The translations under genes and the position numbers were made by a program. Below are positions 38,266-46,226 of a stretch of DNA of 64,000 nucleotides, piece after piece. The DNA lies in contig JBGAGG010000002.1 in assembly GCA_044226845.1 (NCBI GenBank), positions 186,001 to 250,000 of the forward strand, written 5' to 3'. Every line of letters begins with the position of its first letter. Position 1 is the first letter of the stretch. Source of the stretch: JAFDZO01 sp044226845 (GTDB lineage: Bacteria; Bacteroidota; Ignavibacteria; Tepidaquicellales; Tepidaquicellaceae). The notes beneath the pieces were generated by a model. The model saw only the letters and a list, made by a program, of their open reading frames with translations. It made no database searches and was not told the origin of the DNA.

Positions 38266-38738
38266 AATTGCTGAATTGTTTTTACAATATCGGTGGAAGG
38301 AAAACCCGACCAAAATTCGACTTTGGATAGAAATGAAAATTGTCTGTATTGTTTTTACAATATTGATGGTAATAAAACCCGACTATTTCCCGACCAAATG
38401 TTAATTTGTTTTGCCCCCTCCTTACGAAGGAGGGGGATTAAGGGGGCGGTATATTTTTATTCCCCTCCCCTGCGAAGGGGAGGGATAGGGAGGGGTTTTA
38501 TTGCTAAACTATTTAAAAAAAATTTGAAAAAAACCTCCCCCTGCCCCCTCCTTCGCAGGAGGGGGAAAACACTAAAGGGAAACATAAAACCCGACCAATA
38601 TCCGACTATTTTACAATTAACAATTAACAATTAACAATGAACAAAAAACCCGACTATTTTCCGACCAAATCAAAAAATAAAAATTGCCTGTATTGTTTTT
38701 ACAATATCGATGAAAGGAAAACCCGACCAAAATCCGAC
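38266..38738 (+). repeat. Three composite repeat units with ATTGT/ACAAT palindrome and CCGAC pair
   Basis: Units at 38266-38321, 38338-38394 and 38682-38738. Each runs AATTG, CTG, a palindrome ATTGT-tttt-ACAAT, ATNGNTG, a purine stretch, then AAAACCCGAC and a second CGAC 11 bases on. Copies differ at a few positions only, so they are recent copies or kept by selection. Confidence 0.8.
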
Positions 38739-38835
38739 TTTTTTGAAAATTGATATAAACATTCAAGTATTTTTGGACCGATTTCGATTTGCTTAACGAG
38801 CCCCCTCCTTACTAAGGAGGGGGAGGGGGTGGTTA
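38412..38835. repeat. G/C-rich palindromic repeats (CCCCTCC...GGAGGGG)
   Basis: Copies near 38412-38448, 38460-38498, 38535-38572 and 38799-38835. Each is a perfect or near-perfect hairpin with core CCCTCCTT-nn-AAGGAGGG, often followed by a second G run. The same family recurs at 60,051-60,138 and inside the gene start at about 60,735-60,770, and the copies at 38,799 and 60,091 share the tail GGTGGTTAACAA. Confidence 0.8.
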
Positions 38836-38845
38836 ACAAAATAAG

Positions 38846-38873
38846 ACCTGACAGGATTAAAAACCTGTCAGGT
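38846..38873. repeat. Perfect ten-bp hairpin ACCTGACAGG/CCTGTCAGGT
   Basis: Inverted repeat with an 8-base A/T loop between two CCGAC repeats. It has no T run directly after it, so it is listed as a repeat rather than a terminator. Confidence 0.7.
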
Positions 38874-39007
38874 AAACATAAAACCCGACCAAAACCCGAC
38901 TATTTAACAATTAGCAATTAACAAATAACAAATAACAATGAACATAAAACCCGACTATTTCCCGACTTTTACAAAAAAAGAAAATCGGAAATCTGAAATC
39001 TTAATTC

Positions 39008-40420
39008 TTAAATTAGATTCAGCTTCTCCAGCATCCATGATTTATAAGGAATATAAGTTTCTTTCTCTATCATAAACTGCAAGTCGTCTTTTTTGGATTT
39101 ATCCGGTGAAGTCTTCAGCTTCAAAAGTTTTGCATATAGCTTTATAAATGTAGAGAAAATAGTCCGGTCAGAAGTCTTTAGCAAAGGAGATTTTACAGTA
39201 TGCCTGTATGTATTTACAAGGGCAAAGGCATTTTCGAAATATGAGAGCTCATAATAAATTGTAAGAAGCATGCCCTTTATAGTAAGCTCATAAAAAATAT
39301 CGGCGGGCTTAGTCTTTATTATTATCTGCATAGCTTTAGGAAAGTCGCCGCGCAGATAGTAGTTCCTGGCAAGGGCGTATTCATAAAAGCTCTCTCTGTT
39401 AACGGGTGAAAGCAGCGGTTTGTATTTATGGATGAGTTCTTCAGCAAGCTCAAAGTCATCAAGCCGTGATGCCATGGAAATAAGATTTGTATAAATAGTA
39501 TACAGCAGGTATTTGCCGCCGAAGACCTTGTTATCAATCTGATGCAGGTGAACGTTAAGGCACTCACGAAGGTAGTCGTAGTTCTTGAACTCAATATACT
39601 TCTTGAATGTAAAATTGGTGAGGTAAACATATACGTTAAATTTCTCGCCTGAATCCATATCCATTCCTTCCTCCATAAATATTCTTTTTGCTTCATAGTA
39701 GGCATCGAAGTCGGAATCGAGGAACATCTTCAGCAGGTTCATGTACAGCATTATCGCAGGATATTTGGAGAAGTCATACATCTTTGCAAACTCCATTACG
39801 ATTTTTATGGAGCTCATATCGTACTCGACTTCAACAGCAGATTGCTCATTGAGTATCAGCACGTAATTTCTGAGCAGCTTAGAGTAATAGAAGTAAGTAA
39901 GGTTTTCATTGGCTACCTGAATTGAACCGATATACTGATACTGGTCTTCAGATTTCCTCTGCTGGGTTTTAGTATTCTCCAGTGAAAATCTCTCATAGAA
40001 GTAGTTTTCATCGAGGAATGTCCTTTTAGATAAAATCCCTTCGCAGTTTTTCAGATAGCGTTCTTCAAATTTCGGAAGGCTTCTTTTGTATGAATCCTGC
40101 GCCAGAATAAGCGAGCTTTCAAAATCGTTCTGCCGGAAGTTCTTGAGCGCAAGATAAGATTCTGCCAGCTTCAGAATTGCAGAGAGGTTTACTCTTACAT
40201 TTGTATCGTTGTATTTTTTGCCCGGATAGATTTTCTCGTAGAGATTTTCTTTGTTGAATTCATCTTTATCAAAATCGGGGTAGTGTTTTTTGAGAAATTC
40301 GAAACAGAGTATTACGGGTTTATGGGTATTGAAGAATTCGGATTTAACGAAGCTTTCGAACTCAGAGAATTCTTCTTTAGTAAATGTCTTTATTAGATCA
40401 ATAGTAGAAGAGTTAATCAT
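39008..40420 (-). CDS. Helical-repeat (TPR-like) protein of unknown function
   Basis: A 470-residue protein without signal peptide or membrane segment. It is almost all helix by composition, with many Leu/Tyr/Phe and repeated patterns such as FELAEELIHKYKPLL, YALARNYYLRGDFPKAMQII and FENAFALVNTYR, which look like diverged TPR units in the C-terminal half. I know no function. The N-terminus (TIDLIKTFTKEEFSEFESFV) is amphipathic. The 3' end abuts the repeat-rich gap. Confidence 0.6.
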   Translation of the reverse strand: MINSSTIDLIKTFTKEEFSEFESFVKSEFFNTHKPVILCFEFLKKHYPDFDKDEFNKENLYEKIYPGKKYNDTNVRVNLSAILKLAESYLALKNFRQNDFESSLILAQDSYKRSLPKFEERYLKNCEGILSKRTFLDENYFYERFSLENTKTQQRKSEDQYQYIGSIQVANENLTYFYYSKLLRNYVLILNEQSAVEVEYDMSSIKIVMEFAKMYDFSKYPAIMLYMNLLKMFLDSDFDAYYEAKRIFMEEGMDMDSGEKFNVYVYLTNFTFKKYIEFKNYDYLRECLNVHLHQIDNKVFGGKYLLYTIYTNLISMASRLDDFELAEELIHKYKPLLSPVNRESFYEYALARNYYLRGDFPKAMQIIIKTKPADIFYELTIKGMLLTIYYELSYFENAFALVNTYRHTVKSPLLKTSDRTIFSTFIKLYAKLLKLKTSPDKSKKDDLQFMIEKETYIPYKSWMLEKLNLI

Positions 40421-40591
40421 AATATTGGGGATTGGTCTAACAATTTTCAGAATAAAATATTGAAATACAACGCAAATTTAAAGTTTTATTGAAAACTATT
40501 AAAAAGTGATATAACAAATGCCCTTATTTTTATTTGTTTGGAAAGCGTAATAGGGGTAATTTTGAATAATTAAATCAATGAGCAATAATCA

Positions 40592-40774
40592 ATGACACAA
40601 TTAACTGTGGTAACACAAAATGAAGTATCGATAATAGGTGAAAATCCCTTTTTCATAAACGATGCATCAGAAAAAGACACTGCCAAAAAAGATGTAATAT
40701 TAAAAGAATTTCAAAGCAAGCCTTTGAATACAAAGAACCGCTCGGTGAATATAATATCTTCATCGCAGATTTAA
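40592..40774 (+). CDS. Small hypothetical ORF
   Basis: A 60-codon frame from ATG, polar and Lys/Asp/Ser-rich, with no recognised motif. It starts in the divergent gap from the helical-repeat gene, so a plus-strand promoter could serve it. A stable hairpin follows its stop (40,778-40,801). It may be a real small protein or a leader; support is weak. Confidence 0.3.
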   Translation: MTQLTVVTQNEVSIIGENPFFINDASEKDTAKKDVILKEFQSKPLNTKNRSVNIISSSQI

Positions 40775-40777
40775 TAT

Positions 40778-40801
40778 TCCTGCTGCCCCTCCGCAGCAGG
40801 A
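40778..40801 (+). terminator. Hairpin after small ORF, possible terminator or attenuator
   Basis: Perfect nine-bp stem TCCTGCTGC/GCAGCAGGA with a six-base loop, followed by TATTTTAAAA. The T run is short, so termination may be partial, which would suit the small gene that starts 27 bp further on. Confidence 0.55.
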
Positions 40802-40828
40802 TATTTTAAAACTAAACAAAATACCTCA

Positions 40829-41134
40829 ATGGTAAACTTTAACTATTCAATCTCCCTGGACGAACAAGGCAATGTAAAAAAGAAAGTCCGTCTGATAAAA
40901 TATAACACAAAGATTTTAGCATTTAGCATAGTAAAACCTGAGACACAGTACTTTTTCAATAATACAGAAGAGTTTTTAGAAAGTGTAAAAGATTGTGAAC
41001 CGGAGATATTTGAAGATCTTACCGGAGAAAATATATTCAACAAACCCTGTTTGGAAAACAATTTTCAAAAGAGTGCCAATACATTAACATTACGAGTCAT
41101 TCCGGAAAAACGGAGCCAAATCCGGATAGACTGA
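40829..41134 (+). CDS. Small hypothetical protein
   Basis: A 101-residue protein, not recognised. The beginning is beta-like (MVNFNYSISLDEQGNVKKKVRLIKY), the middle acidic (ESVKDCEPEIFEDLTGEN) and the end basic. No signal peptide. It is followed by three hairpins, the last of them a strong terminator at 41,276-41,329. The clean terminator supports a transcribed unit. Confidence 0.45.
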   Translation: MVNFNYSISLDEQGNVKKKVRLIKYNTKILAFSIVKPETQYFFNNTEEFLESVKDCEPEIFEDLTGENIFNKPCLENNFQKSANTLTLRVIPEKRSQIRID

Positions 41135-41140
41135 TGTAGT

Positions 41141-41239
41141 CGTGTGTTTTCCGCCCGCACCCCCGGGGCGGAAGCACGCGATAATAAAAGATTATTTTAA
41201 AAGTGTTATTCCTTGTTCCCGCTTAAAAATAAGGAATAA
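41141..41239 (+). repeat. Two hairpins in the 3' region before the terminator
   Basis: At 41141-41181 CGTGTG-tt-TTCCGCCC pairs with GGGCGGAA-g-CACGCG, a long G/C-rich hairpin. At 41201-41239 TTATTCCTT pairs with AAGGAATAA around a 16-base loop. With the terminator that follows, three hairpins stand in a row over 190 bp. Confidence 0.6.
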
Positions 41240-41275
41240 TTTCCTCTGCCAATCTTCTGTAAACTACACATCTAT

Positions 41276-41329
41276 AACTGTCCGCGATATTGCAAATTCG
41301 CCAAATTGCAGCGGACAGTTTCTTTTTTT
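41276..41329 (+). terminator. Strong rho-independent terminator
   Basis: Stem AACTGTCCGC/GCGGACAGTT with an inner stem TGCAA/TTGCA, followed by TTTCTTTTTTT. It closes the unit of the two small ORFs and separates it from the T9SS gene starting at 41,408. Confidence 0.88.
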
Positions 41330-41407
41330 AGCAGGCAATTTACTTCTGCGAATTAATTATCACTATGGATTTCCAACTGTCCGGTAAAAAAATCTTAAAT
41401 TTTATCT

Positions 41408-43216
41408 ATGAAAAAATTATTATTAATTCTGGCATTAATTCCGGTTCTGTTTTCGGATTTTGCATACTCACAATGGGTAACGCAGCCGTCAGGTGTTGGA
41501 GGCGTATCTTTAAGCAGTGTAAGTTTTATATCTGCTACTACAGGTTTAGCTGTAGGAACCGGCGGCACAATAATTAAAACAACAAATGGTGGTACGTCAT
41601 GGGCTGCCAAAACAAGTCTCACAGCAAATGCATTAACTTCAGTTAAATTTATATCCGCTACAAATGCAATTGCCGTCGGACAGTTTGGTATAATACTATT
41701 TTCTACCAATGCAGGCGAAACATGGACTAATCAAACAACAGGAACAAATTTAACTTCTGTTTATTTTCCAAGTTCAGGTATTGGTTATGCAGCCGGTGCC
41801 AACGGTACAATTTTAAAATCTACCAATGGCGGAGTTAACTGGACTGCCTTAACCAGCGGAGCAACAACTAATTTCACATCAGTATTTTTTGTATCTGATA
41901 GTATTGGTTATGTATCGGGTGCAGCAGGTGTTGTAAGAAAAACAACTAACGGAGGAACAAACTGGACTGCTTTGACAACCGGTACAACTTCAAACCTGAC
42001 TTCTTCCAGCTTTGCATCTTCAGCAGTTGGCTGGATTTCCGGTGCAGCAGGAACAATGCGTGCAACAACTAACGGAGGAACGACCTGGACAGCACAAACG
42101 TTGACAGGACCAGCTGTGAATATGACTTCCGTAAATTTTGTAAATAACAGTTCAGGCTGGGTAACCGGTCAAAACGGAAGAATCAATTTTACTTCTAACG
42201 GAGGAACAAACTGGTCAACACAAACATCTCCATCAGGGAATGCGCTCAATTGCATAACTATGATTAACACAACTACTGGATGGATAGTCGGAGATAACGG
42301 TACTATTTTAAAAACTACTACCGGCGGCTTAACTACTCCGGCAGTGCCGACATTAACTTCTCCTACTAATGGTGCTTCTAACGTTTCAGTAACACCAACA
42401 TTTCAGTGGAATACAAGCGCTGGTGCAACTTCTTATAAAATTCAAATTTCCACAATATCAAATTTTGGTGTTATTACTGACTCAGCTACAGTAACAACAA
42501 ATTCCTATGCAATCGCTCCCGGAATTTTACAAAATGCATCTGCATATTTCTGGAGAGTAAATGCTAGTAATGCATTGGGAACAAGCGCATTTTCAACTAC
42601 ATTCAATTTTTCAACAACTGTTAGTCCGCCGCCTGTTCCAGTATTAGTTTCACCGGCTAATAATTCAAACGGACAATCTACTACACCAACTTTAGTATGG
42701 CAGGCAATTACGGGAGCAACTTCATTCCATGTACAGATATCTACACTATCAAACTTTGCAATTATAACTGATTCAGGAACAGTTGCCGGTAATTTAAATC
42801 AAAGAACAGTGCCGGCAGGAAGGCTTGGAAACGGATTAACATATTTCTGGAGAGTAAGAGCAACTAATGCAAGCGGAACAGGTTCATTCAGTTCACCATG
42901 GAATTTTTCAACTTTGCCGACGGGTATAAATTTAATCAGCAGCGAAATTCCTAAAGAATTTAAACTGTTCAATAACTATCCAAATCCTTTTAATCCTACA
43001 ACAAAGATCAGATTCAGTGTACCGAGATCTGAATTTGTTACTTTAAAGGTTTATAACAGTACAGGTAAAATTGTGAGTGAACTGATTAGCAGTAATTTTA
43101 CTGCAGGAAGTTATGAAGTTGAATGGAAGGCATCTGATTTAGCCAGTGGAATATACTTTTATAAATTAGAGTCGGCTTCATTTACAGATACAAGAAGAAT
43201 GATGTTAGTAAAATAA
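41408..43216 (+). CDS. T9SS-secreted protein: seven-bladed propeller, two FN3-like domains
   Basis: A 602-residue protein: signal peptide (1-21, ending AYS), seven GxxGxIxKTTNGGxxW blades to about residue 305, then two FN3-like domains. The first starts near VPTLTSPTNGAS and the second near VPVLVSPANNS, each ending in YFWRVxAxNxxG...FNFST. A T9SS type A domain follows (NYPNPFNPTTK; ends RMMLVK). It shares its architecture with the gene at 50,148. It is likely to be on the cell surface or secreted; the modules suggest adhesion or binding. Confidence 0.87.
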   Translation: MKKLLLILALIPVLFSDFAYSQWVTQPSGVGGVSLSSVSFISATTGLAVGTGGTIIKTTNGGTSWAAKTSLTANALTSVKFISATNAIAVGQFGIILFSTNAGETWTNQTTGTNLTSVYFPSSGIGYAAGANGTILKSTNGGVNWTALTSGATTNFTSVFFVSDSIGYVSGAAGVVRKTTNGGTNWTALTTGTTSNLTSSSFASSAVGWISGAAGTMRATTNGGTTWTAQTLTGPAVNMTSVNFVNNSSGWVTGQNGRINFTSNGGTNWSTQTSPSGNALNCITMINTTTGWIVGDNGTILKTTTGGLTTPAVPTLTSPTNGASNVSVTPTFQWNTSAGATSYKIQISTISNFGVITDSATVTTNSYAIAPGILQNASAYFWRVNASNALGTSAFSTTFNFSTTVSPPPVPVLVSPANNSNGQSTTPTLVWQAITGATSFHVQISTLSNFAIITDSGTVAGNLNQRTVPAGRLGNGLTYFWRVRATNASGTGSFSSPWNFSTLPTGINLISSEIPKEFKLFNNYPNPFNPTTKIRFSVPRSEFVTLKVYNSTGKIVSELISSNFTAGSYEVEWKASDLASGIYFYKLESASFTDTRRMMLVK

Positions 43217-43235
43217 CATATATCTGCATATTATA

Positions 43236-43263
43236 TTCAGTCCCGGAAATATCCGGGGCTGAA
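43236..43263 (+). terminator. Probable terminator after the propeller-FN3 gene
   Basis: Near-perfect 11-bp stem TTCAGTCCCGG/CCGGGGCTGAA around a six-base loop, 19 bp after the stop. Only a weak T-rich tail follows. Confidence 0.55.
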
Positions 43264-43413
43264 CTTTAACATTACAATTCTAAATACTCCTGCGTATTTC
43301 ATTTAATTTAGGCTGTAAATAAGATATATTCCATTTGATTCACTAAACCACAATCATCGTTTATTCGATTGAATGCCCTTAATTCATTCTACCGAACGAA
43401 TGAAAAAACTAAT

Positions 43414-46029
43414 ATGAAAAACCCCAAGAACTACTTAGTTGTACCCGTTCTTTTGTTATGTGCTTACTTTATCTTCAAATTTTCTACCCCAGATAATGAA
43501 GTTGTTACCAAGAATGGCTTATCAATTGCCTCTGATTCCCTCGTTTATTCCAATATTGAATATCTAAAAGATGTAAGAATATCTACTGACGGAAATATGG
43601 CATTTGAAGTTCCACTCTCAGAAATAATGGGAAGAGAACAAAAATATGGTCCATTAAAAACTCTTAGAATCCCAAGACAAGATGAAGAAAAAGAAGGCCC
43701 GGACAGAACTAATTTACCTCAAAATCCTAAATCGCCTAAGACTTCACAATATCCTCCTACTACAGGTAAAATAAAAAACAACGAAGCAAATCAGACAGAT
43801 GCTCCGCAAACTGTAGGCGTTAATTTCAATGGAGCAAATTTTAGCGGAACAAATGCAACAGGTTCATTTCCACCCGATGTTATGGGAGAAGTAGGACCTA
43901 CGCAGTATATAGTTCACGTTAACGGACGCATTGTATCTTATCTTAAATCAACCGGAGCAGCCGACGGAGTTATTAATACAACTCCTGATAATTTTTTTGC
44001 AAGTGTAATGTCATCAAACTCAGGAACATTCACTTCTGACCCAAGAATCCGTTACGATAGAATGACTAAGAAATGGTATTTCCTGATTATTGACGTTCCC
44101 GCAGGAACAGGAGCTATTGCGAACAGAGTGTTAATAGGAGTAAGTCCTGACAGCACAATAAAAGTCTCTACAGTGTTCAAATTCTTTTTCTATCAGCATA
44201 CAACAACATTTTTAGATTATCCTACATTAGGTATAGATGCAAACGCCTTATACATTGGCGGCAATTTATTTACTTTTGCCGGTTCATTTTCTAATACATT
44301 AGCTATTGTAATAAGGAAATCATCTATTCAAGCCAATGGTCCTATGATTTCCACTAATCTTGGTAATTTATTGCCTAGTTCATCAGGTGCGGGACCATAT
44401 ACTCCTCAAGGCGTAGATAATCCTGACCCTGCAGCAACTGAGGGTTATTTTGTTGGAGTAGATAATGCTACATTCGGTACTTTAATGGTTCGCAGAGTTT
44501 CGACTCCGGGAGGCACACCAACGATTTCATCAAATCTTTCTGTAACAGTTCCTACAACTACTTCCCCGGTATTAGTTCCTCACTCAGGAAATACGGGAGG
44601 AAATAATGGAAGACTTGACGCTCTTGACGACAGGCTATTCATGGCTCAGATGAGAAACGGTTCATTATGGACAACACATAATGTTGGGGTAAATAGTTCA
44701 GGAGTTTCAACTTCTGCAACAAGAAACGGAAGCAGATGGTATCAATTAAGTAACCTTACAACTACACCGACTTTAACACAATCAGGAACAGTCTTTGATA
44801 ACAGCGCAAGTGTAAATAGTTACTGGATTCCAACTATAGCAGCATCAGGACAAAACCACGCTGCATTGGTATATTGTATTGCAGGAGCAAGTACGAGAAT
44901 TAATATGGGAAGTGTTGGAAGACTTTCATCTGATGCCGGTGGAACAATGCAAACTCCTTTAACAATTTCAACAAATGCAAGCTTTGCATATAATCCGGCA
45001 GGTGACCCGGGCGGTTCCGGCGGAAGAAGATGGGGTGATTATTCATGTATAAGGGTTGACCCAAATGATGACATGACTTTCTGGGGAATAAACCAGTGGT
45101 GCAGTGGTGCTAATAATTATGGTGTGTACGTATCACAGCTTAAAGCTCCTCCGCCTGCAACTCCGTCTTCAATCAGCCCTTCATCTGTTCCGATTGGCTC
45201 AAGTGTTGCTGTAACGTTAACAGGAACATCAGCAAGCGGTTCAGGTTTTTTTGATCCGGGTTCAGGCTTTGCAAACAGATTATCGGTTGCAATTGATGGC
45301 GGTGTAGTGGTTAACTCTGTTACGTATGTTAATCCTATAACTATTACTCTTAATGTAAATACAACAGGGGCAGTTTTTAATTCTACAAGATTAATAACCG
45401 TTACAAACCCTGACGGGCAAACTTCTTCAGCAACAATTTTTGCAGTATTGCCTGTTGAGCTTACATCGTTTACGTCTTCAGTTAATAAAAATGATGTCAG
45501 TTTAAAATGGAGCACAGTTTCAGAGGAGAATAATTCAGGATTTGATGTTGAAAGAAAAATGCTCTCAGAAAACAGCTGGAAAAAAATCAGCTTTATACAG
45601 GGAAATGGAAATTCTAATACACAAAAAAATTATGAATACACTGATGTAAAATTGGAATCAGGTAAATATAATTACAGATTAAAGCAGATCGATTACAACG
45701 GGAATTTTAAATACTACGACTTGGCTTCTGAAGTGCAGGTTGGTATTCCTTCTAAATTTGTGTTGGCACAGAATTATCCTAATCCTTTTAATCCGTCAAC
45801 TAAGATAGATTTTGATTTACCTGAAAACGCCAAAGTATCGATTAAAGTTTTTGATATATCAGGTAAAGAAGTTGCTAATATTTTGAATGAATACAGAACG
45901 GCAGGATATTATTCAAATTCATTCAATGCAGGCAGACTTTCAAGCGGAATATATTTTTACTCAATATCTGCAGTAACCGATAATGGAAAAACATATAGCG
46001 CGGTAAAGAAAATGATGCTGGTAAAATAA
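43414..46029 (+). CDS. Large T9SS-secreted protein, tandem paralog 1
   Basis: I place the start at the ATG at 43414 (MKNPKNYLVV), directly before a hydrophobic signal or anchor segment; the frame is open 15 codons further upstream only from a TTG. The 871-residue protein has a conserved SIASDSLVYS and EIMGREQKYGPLK region, then a core of about 450 residues with PPDVMGEVGP, DPRIRYDR and GRRWGDYSCIRVDP. An IPT/TIG-like domain follows (SPSSVPIGSSVAVTLTG), then an FN3-like domain with VELTSF and WSTVSEENNSGFDVERK, and a T9SS domain (NYPNPFNPSTK; ends KMMLVK). No catalytic motif is recognised. Confidence 0.83.
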   Translation: MKNPKNYLVVPVLLLCAYFIFKFSTPDNEVVTKNGLSIASDSLVYSNIEYLKDVRISTDGNMAFEVPLSEIMGREQKYGPLKTLRIPRQDEEKEGPDRTNLPQNPKSPKTSQYPPTTGKIKNNEANQTDAPQTVGVNFNGANFSGTNATGSFPPDVMGEVGPTQYIVHVNGRIVSYLKSTGAADGVINTTPDNFFASVMSSNSGTFTSDPRIRYDRMTKKWYFLIIDVPAGTGAIANRVLIGVSPDSTIKVSTVFKFFFYQHTTTFLDYPTLGIDANALYIGGNLFTFAGSFSNTLAIVIRKSSIQANGPMISTNLGNLLPSSSGAGPYTPQGVDNPDPAATEGYFVGVDNATFGTLMVRRVSTPGGTPTISSNLSVTVPTTTSPVLVPHSGNTGGNNGRLDALDDRLFMAQMRNGSLWTTHNVGVNSSGVSTSATRNGSRWYQLSNLTTTPTLTQSGTVFDNSASVNSYWIPTIAASGQNHAALVYCIAGASTRINMGSVGRLSSDAGGTMQTPLTISTNASFAYNPAGDPGGSGGRRWGDYSCIRVDPNDDMTFWGINQWCSGANNYGVYVSQLKAPPPATPSSISPSSVPIGSSVAVTLTGTSASGSGFFDPGSGFANRLSVAIDGGVVVNSVTYVNPITITLNVNTTGAVFNSTRLITVTNPDGQTSSATIFAVLPVELTSFTSSVNKNDVSLKWSTVSEENNSGFDVERKMLSENSWKKISFIQGNGNSNTQKNYEYTDVKLESGKYNYRLKQIDYNGNFKYYDLASEVQVGIPSKFVLAQNYPNPFNPSTKIDFDLPENAKVSIKVFDISGKEVANILNEYRTAGYYSNSFNAGRLSSGIYFYSISAVTDNGKTYSAVKKMMLVK

Positions 46030-46051
46030 ATTATTAATAGATTTTTTGTTT

Positions 46052-46086
46052 AAGCAGTTCTGAGAATTCGCGGAGCTGCTTTTTTA
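46052..46086 (+). terminator. Rho-independent terminator
   Basis: Stem AAGCAGTTC with GAGCTGCTT (one G-U pair) and a T run directly after, 22 bp after the stop of paralog 1. It separates the two tandem paralogs into independent units. Confidence 0.85.
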
Positions 46087-46226
46087 TTTTTTGCCGGTTT
46101 ATTTCCCTTCTATTACATTTAGAATAATTCAATAATTAAGTATCTTAATCCGGATTTACCAAATCTCAATCATCGTTCATCTGAATGAAACCCCATCCAT
46201 TCTTTTGACCTGTTAAAAATCTATAT

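Larger units (their letters stand above)
38305..38966 (+). repeat. Seven copies of an 11-bp-phased CCGAC pair
   Basis: CGAC pairs lie at 38307/38318, 38380/38391, 38592/38603, 38651/38662, 38724/38735, 38886/38897 and 38952/38963 (first base of each CGAC). Each second member follows the first by exactly 11 bp. The spacer is CAAAA-, CAATA- or TATTT-like. Confidence 0.85.
37912..39007. repeat. Repeat-rich intergenic region
   Basis: No credible gene. It holds seven paired CCGAC repeats, three copies of a longer unit that contains a small ATTGT-tttt-ACAAT palindrome, four G/C palindromes, a ten-bp perfect hairpin and two stretches of seven-base tandem repeats. A frame open on the plus strand at 38,293-38,634 translates these repeats and is not taken as a gene. 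Confidence 0.85.

Noticed and set aside
38293..38634. Plus-strand open frame of 113 codons in the repeat-rich gap
   Set aside because: It translates palindromic and CCGAC repeats (runs such as LRRRG) and has no recognisable start region or family; frames like this arise by chance in such repeats.
38846..38873. Rho-independent terminator
   Set aside because: The hairpin is perfect but there is no T run after it in either direction, so it is kept as a repeat.
38412..38880. CRISPR array among the repeats
   Set aside because: The repeats are palindromic, unevenly spaced and without uniform spacers, and no cas gene is near.
41142..41387. Plus-strand open frame of 81 codons upstream of the propeller gene
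   Set aside because: It runs through two hairpins and a strong terminator, so it is very unlikely to be translated.
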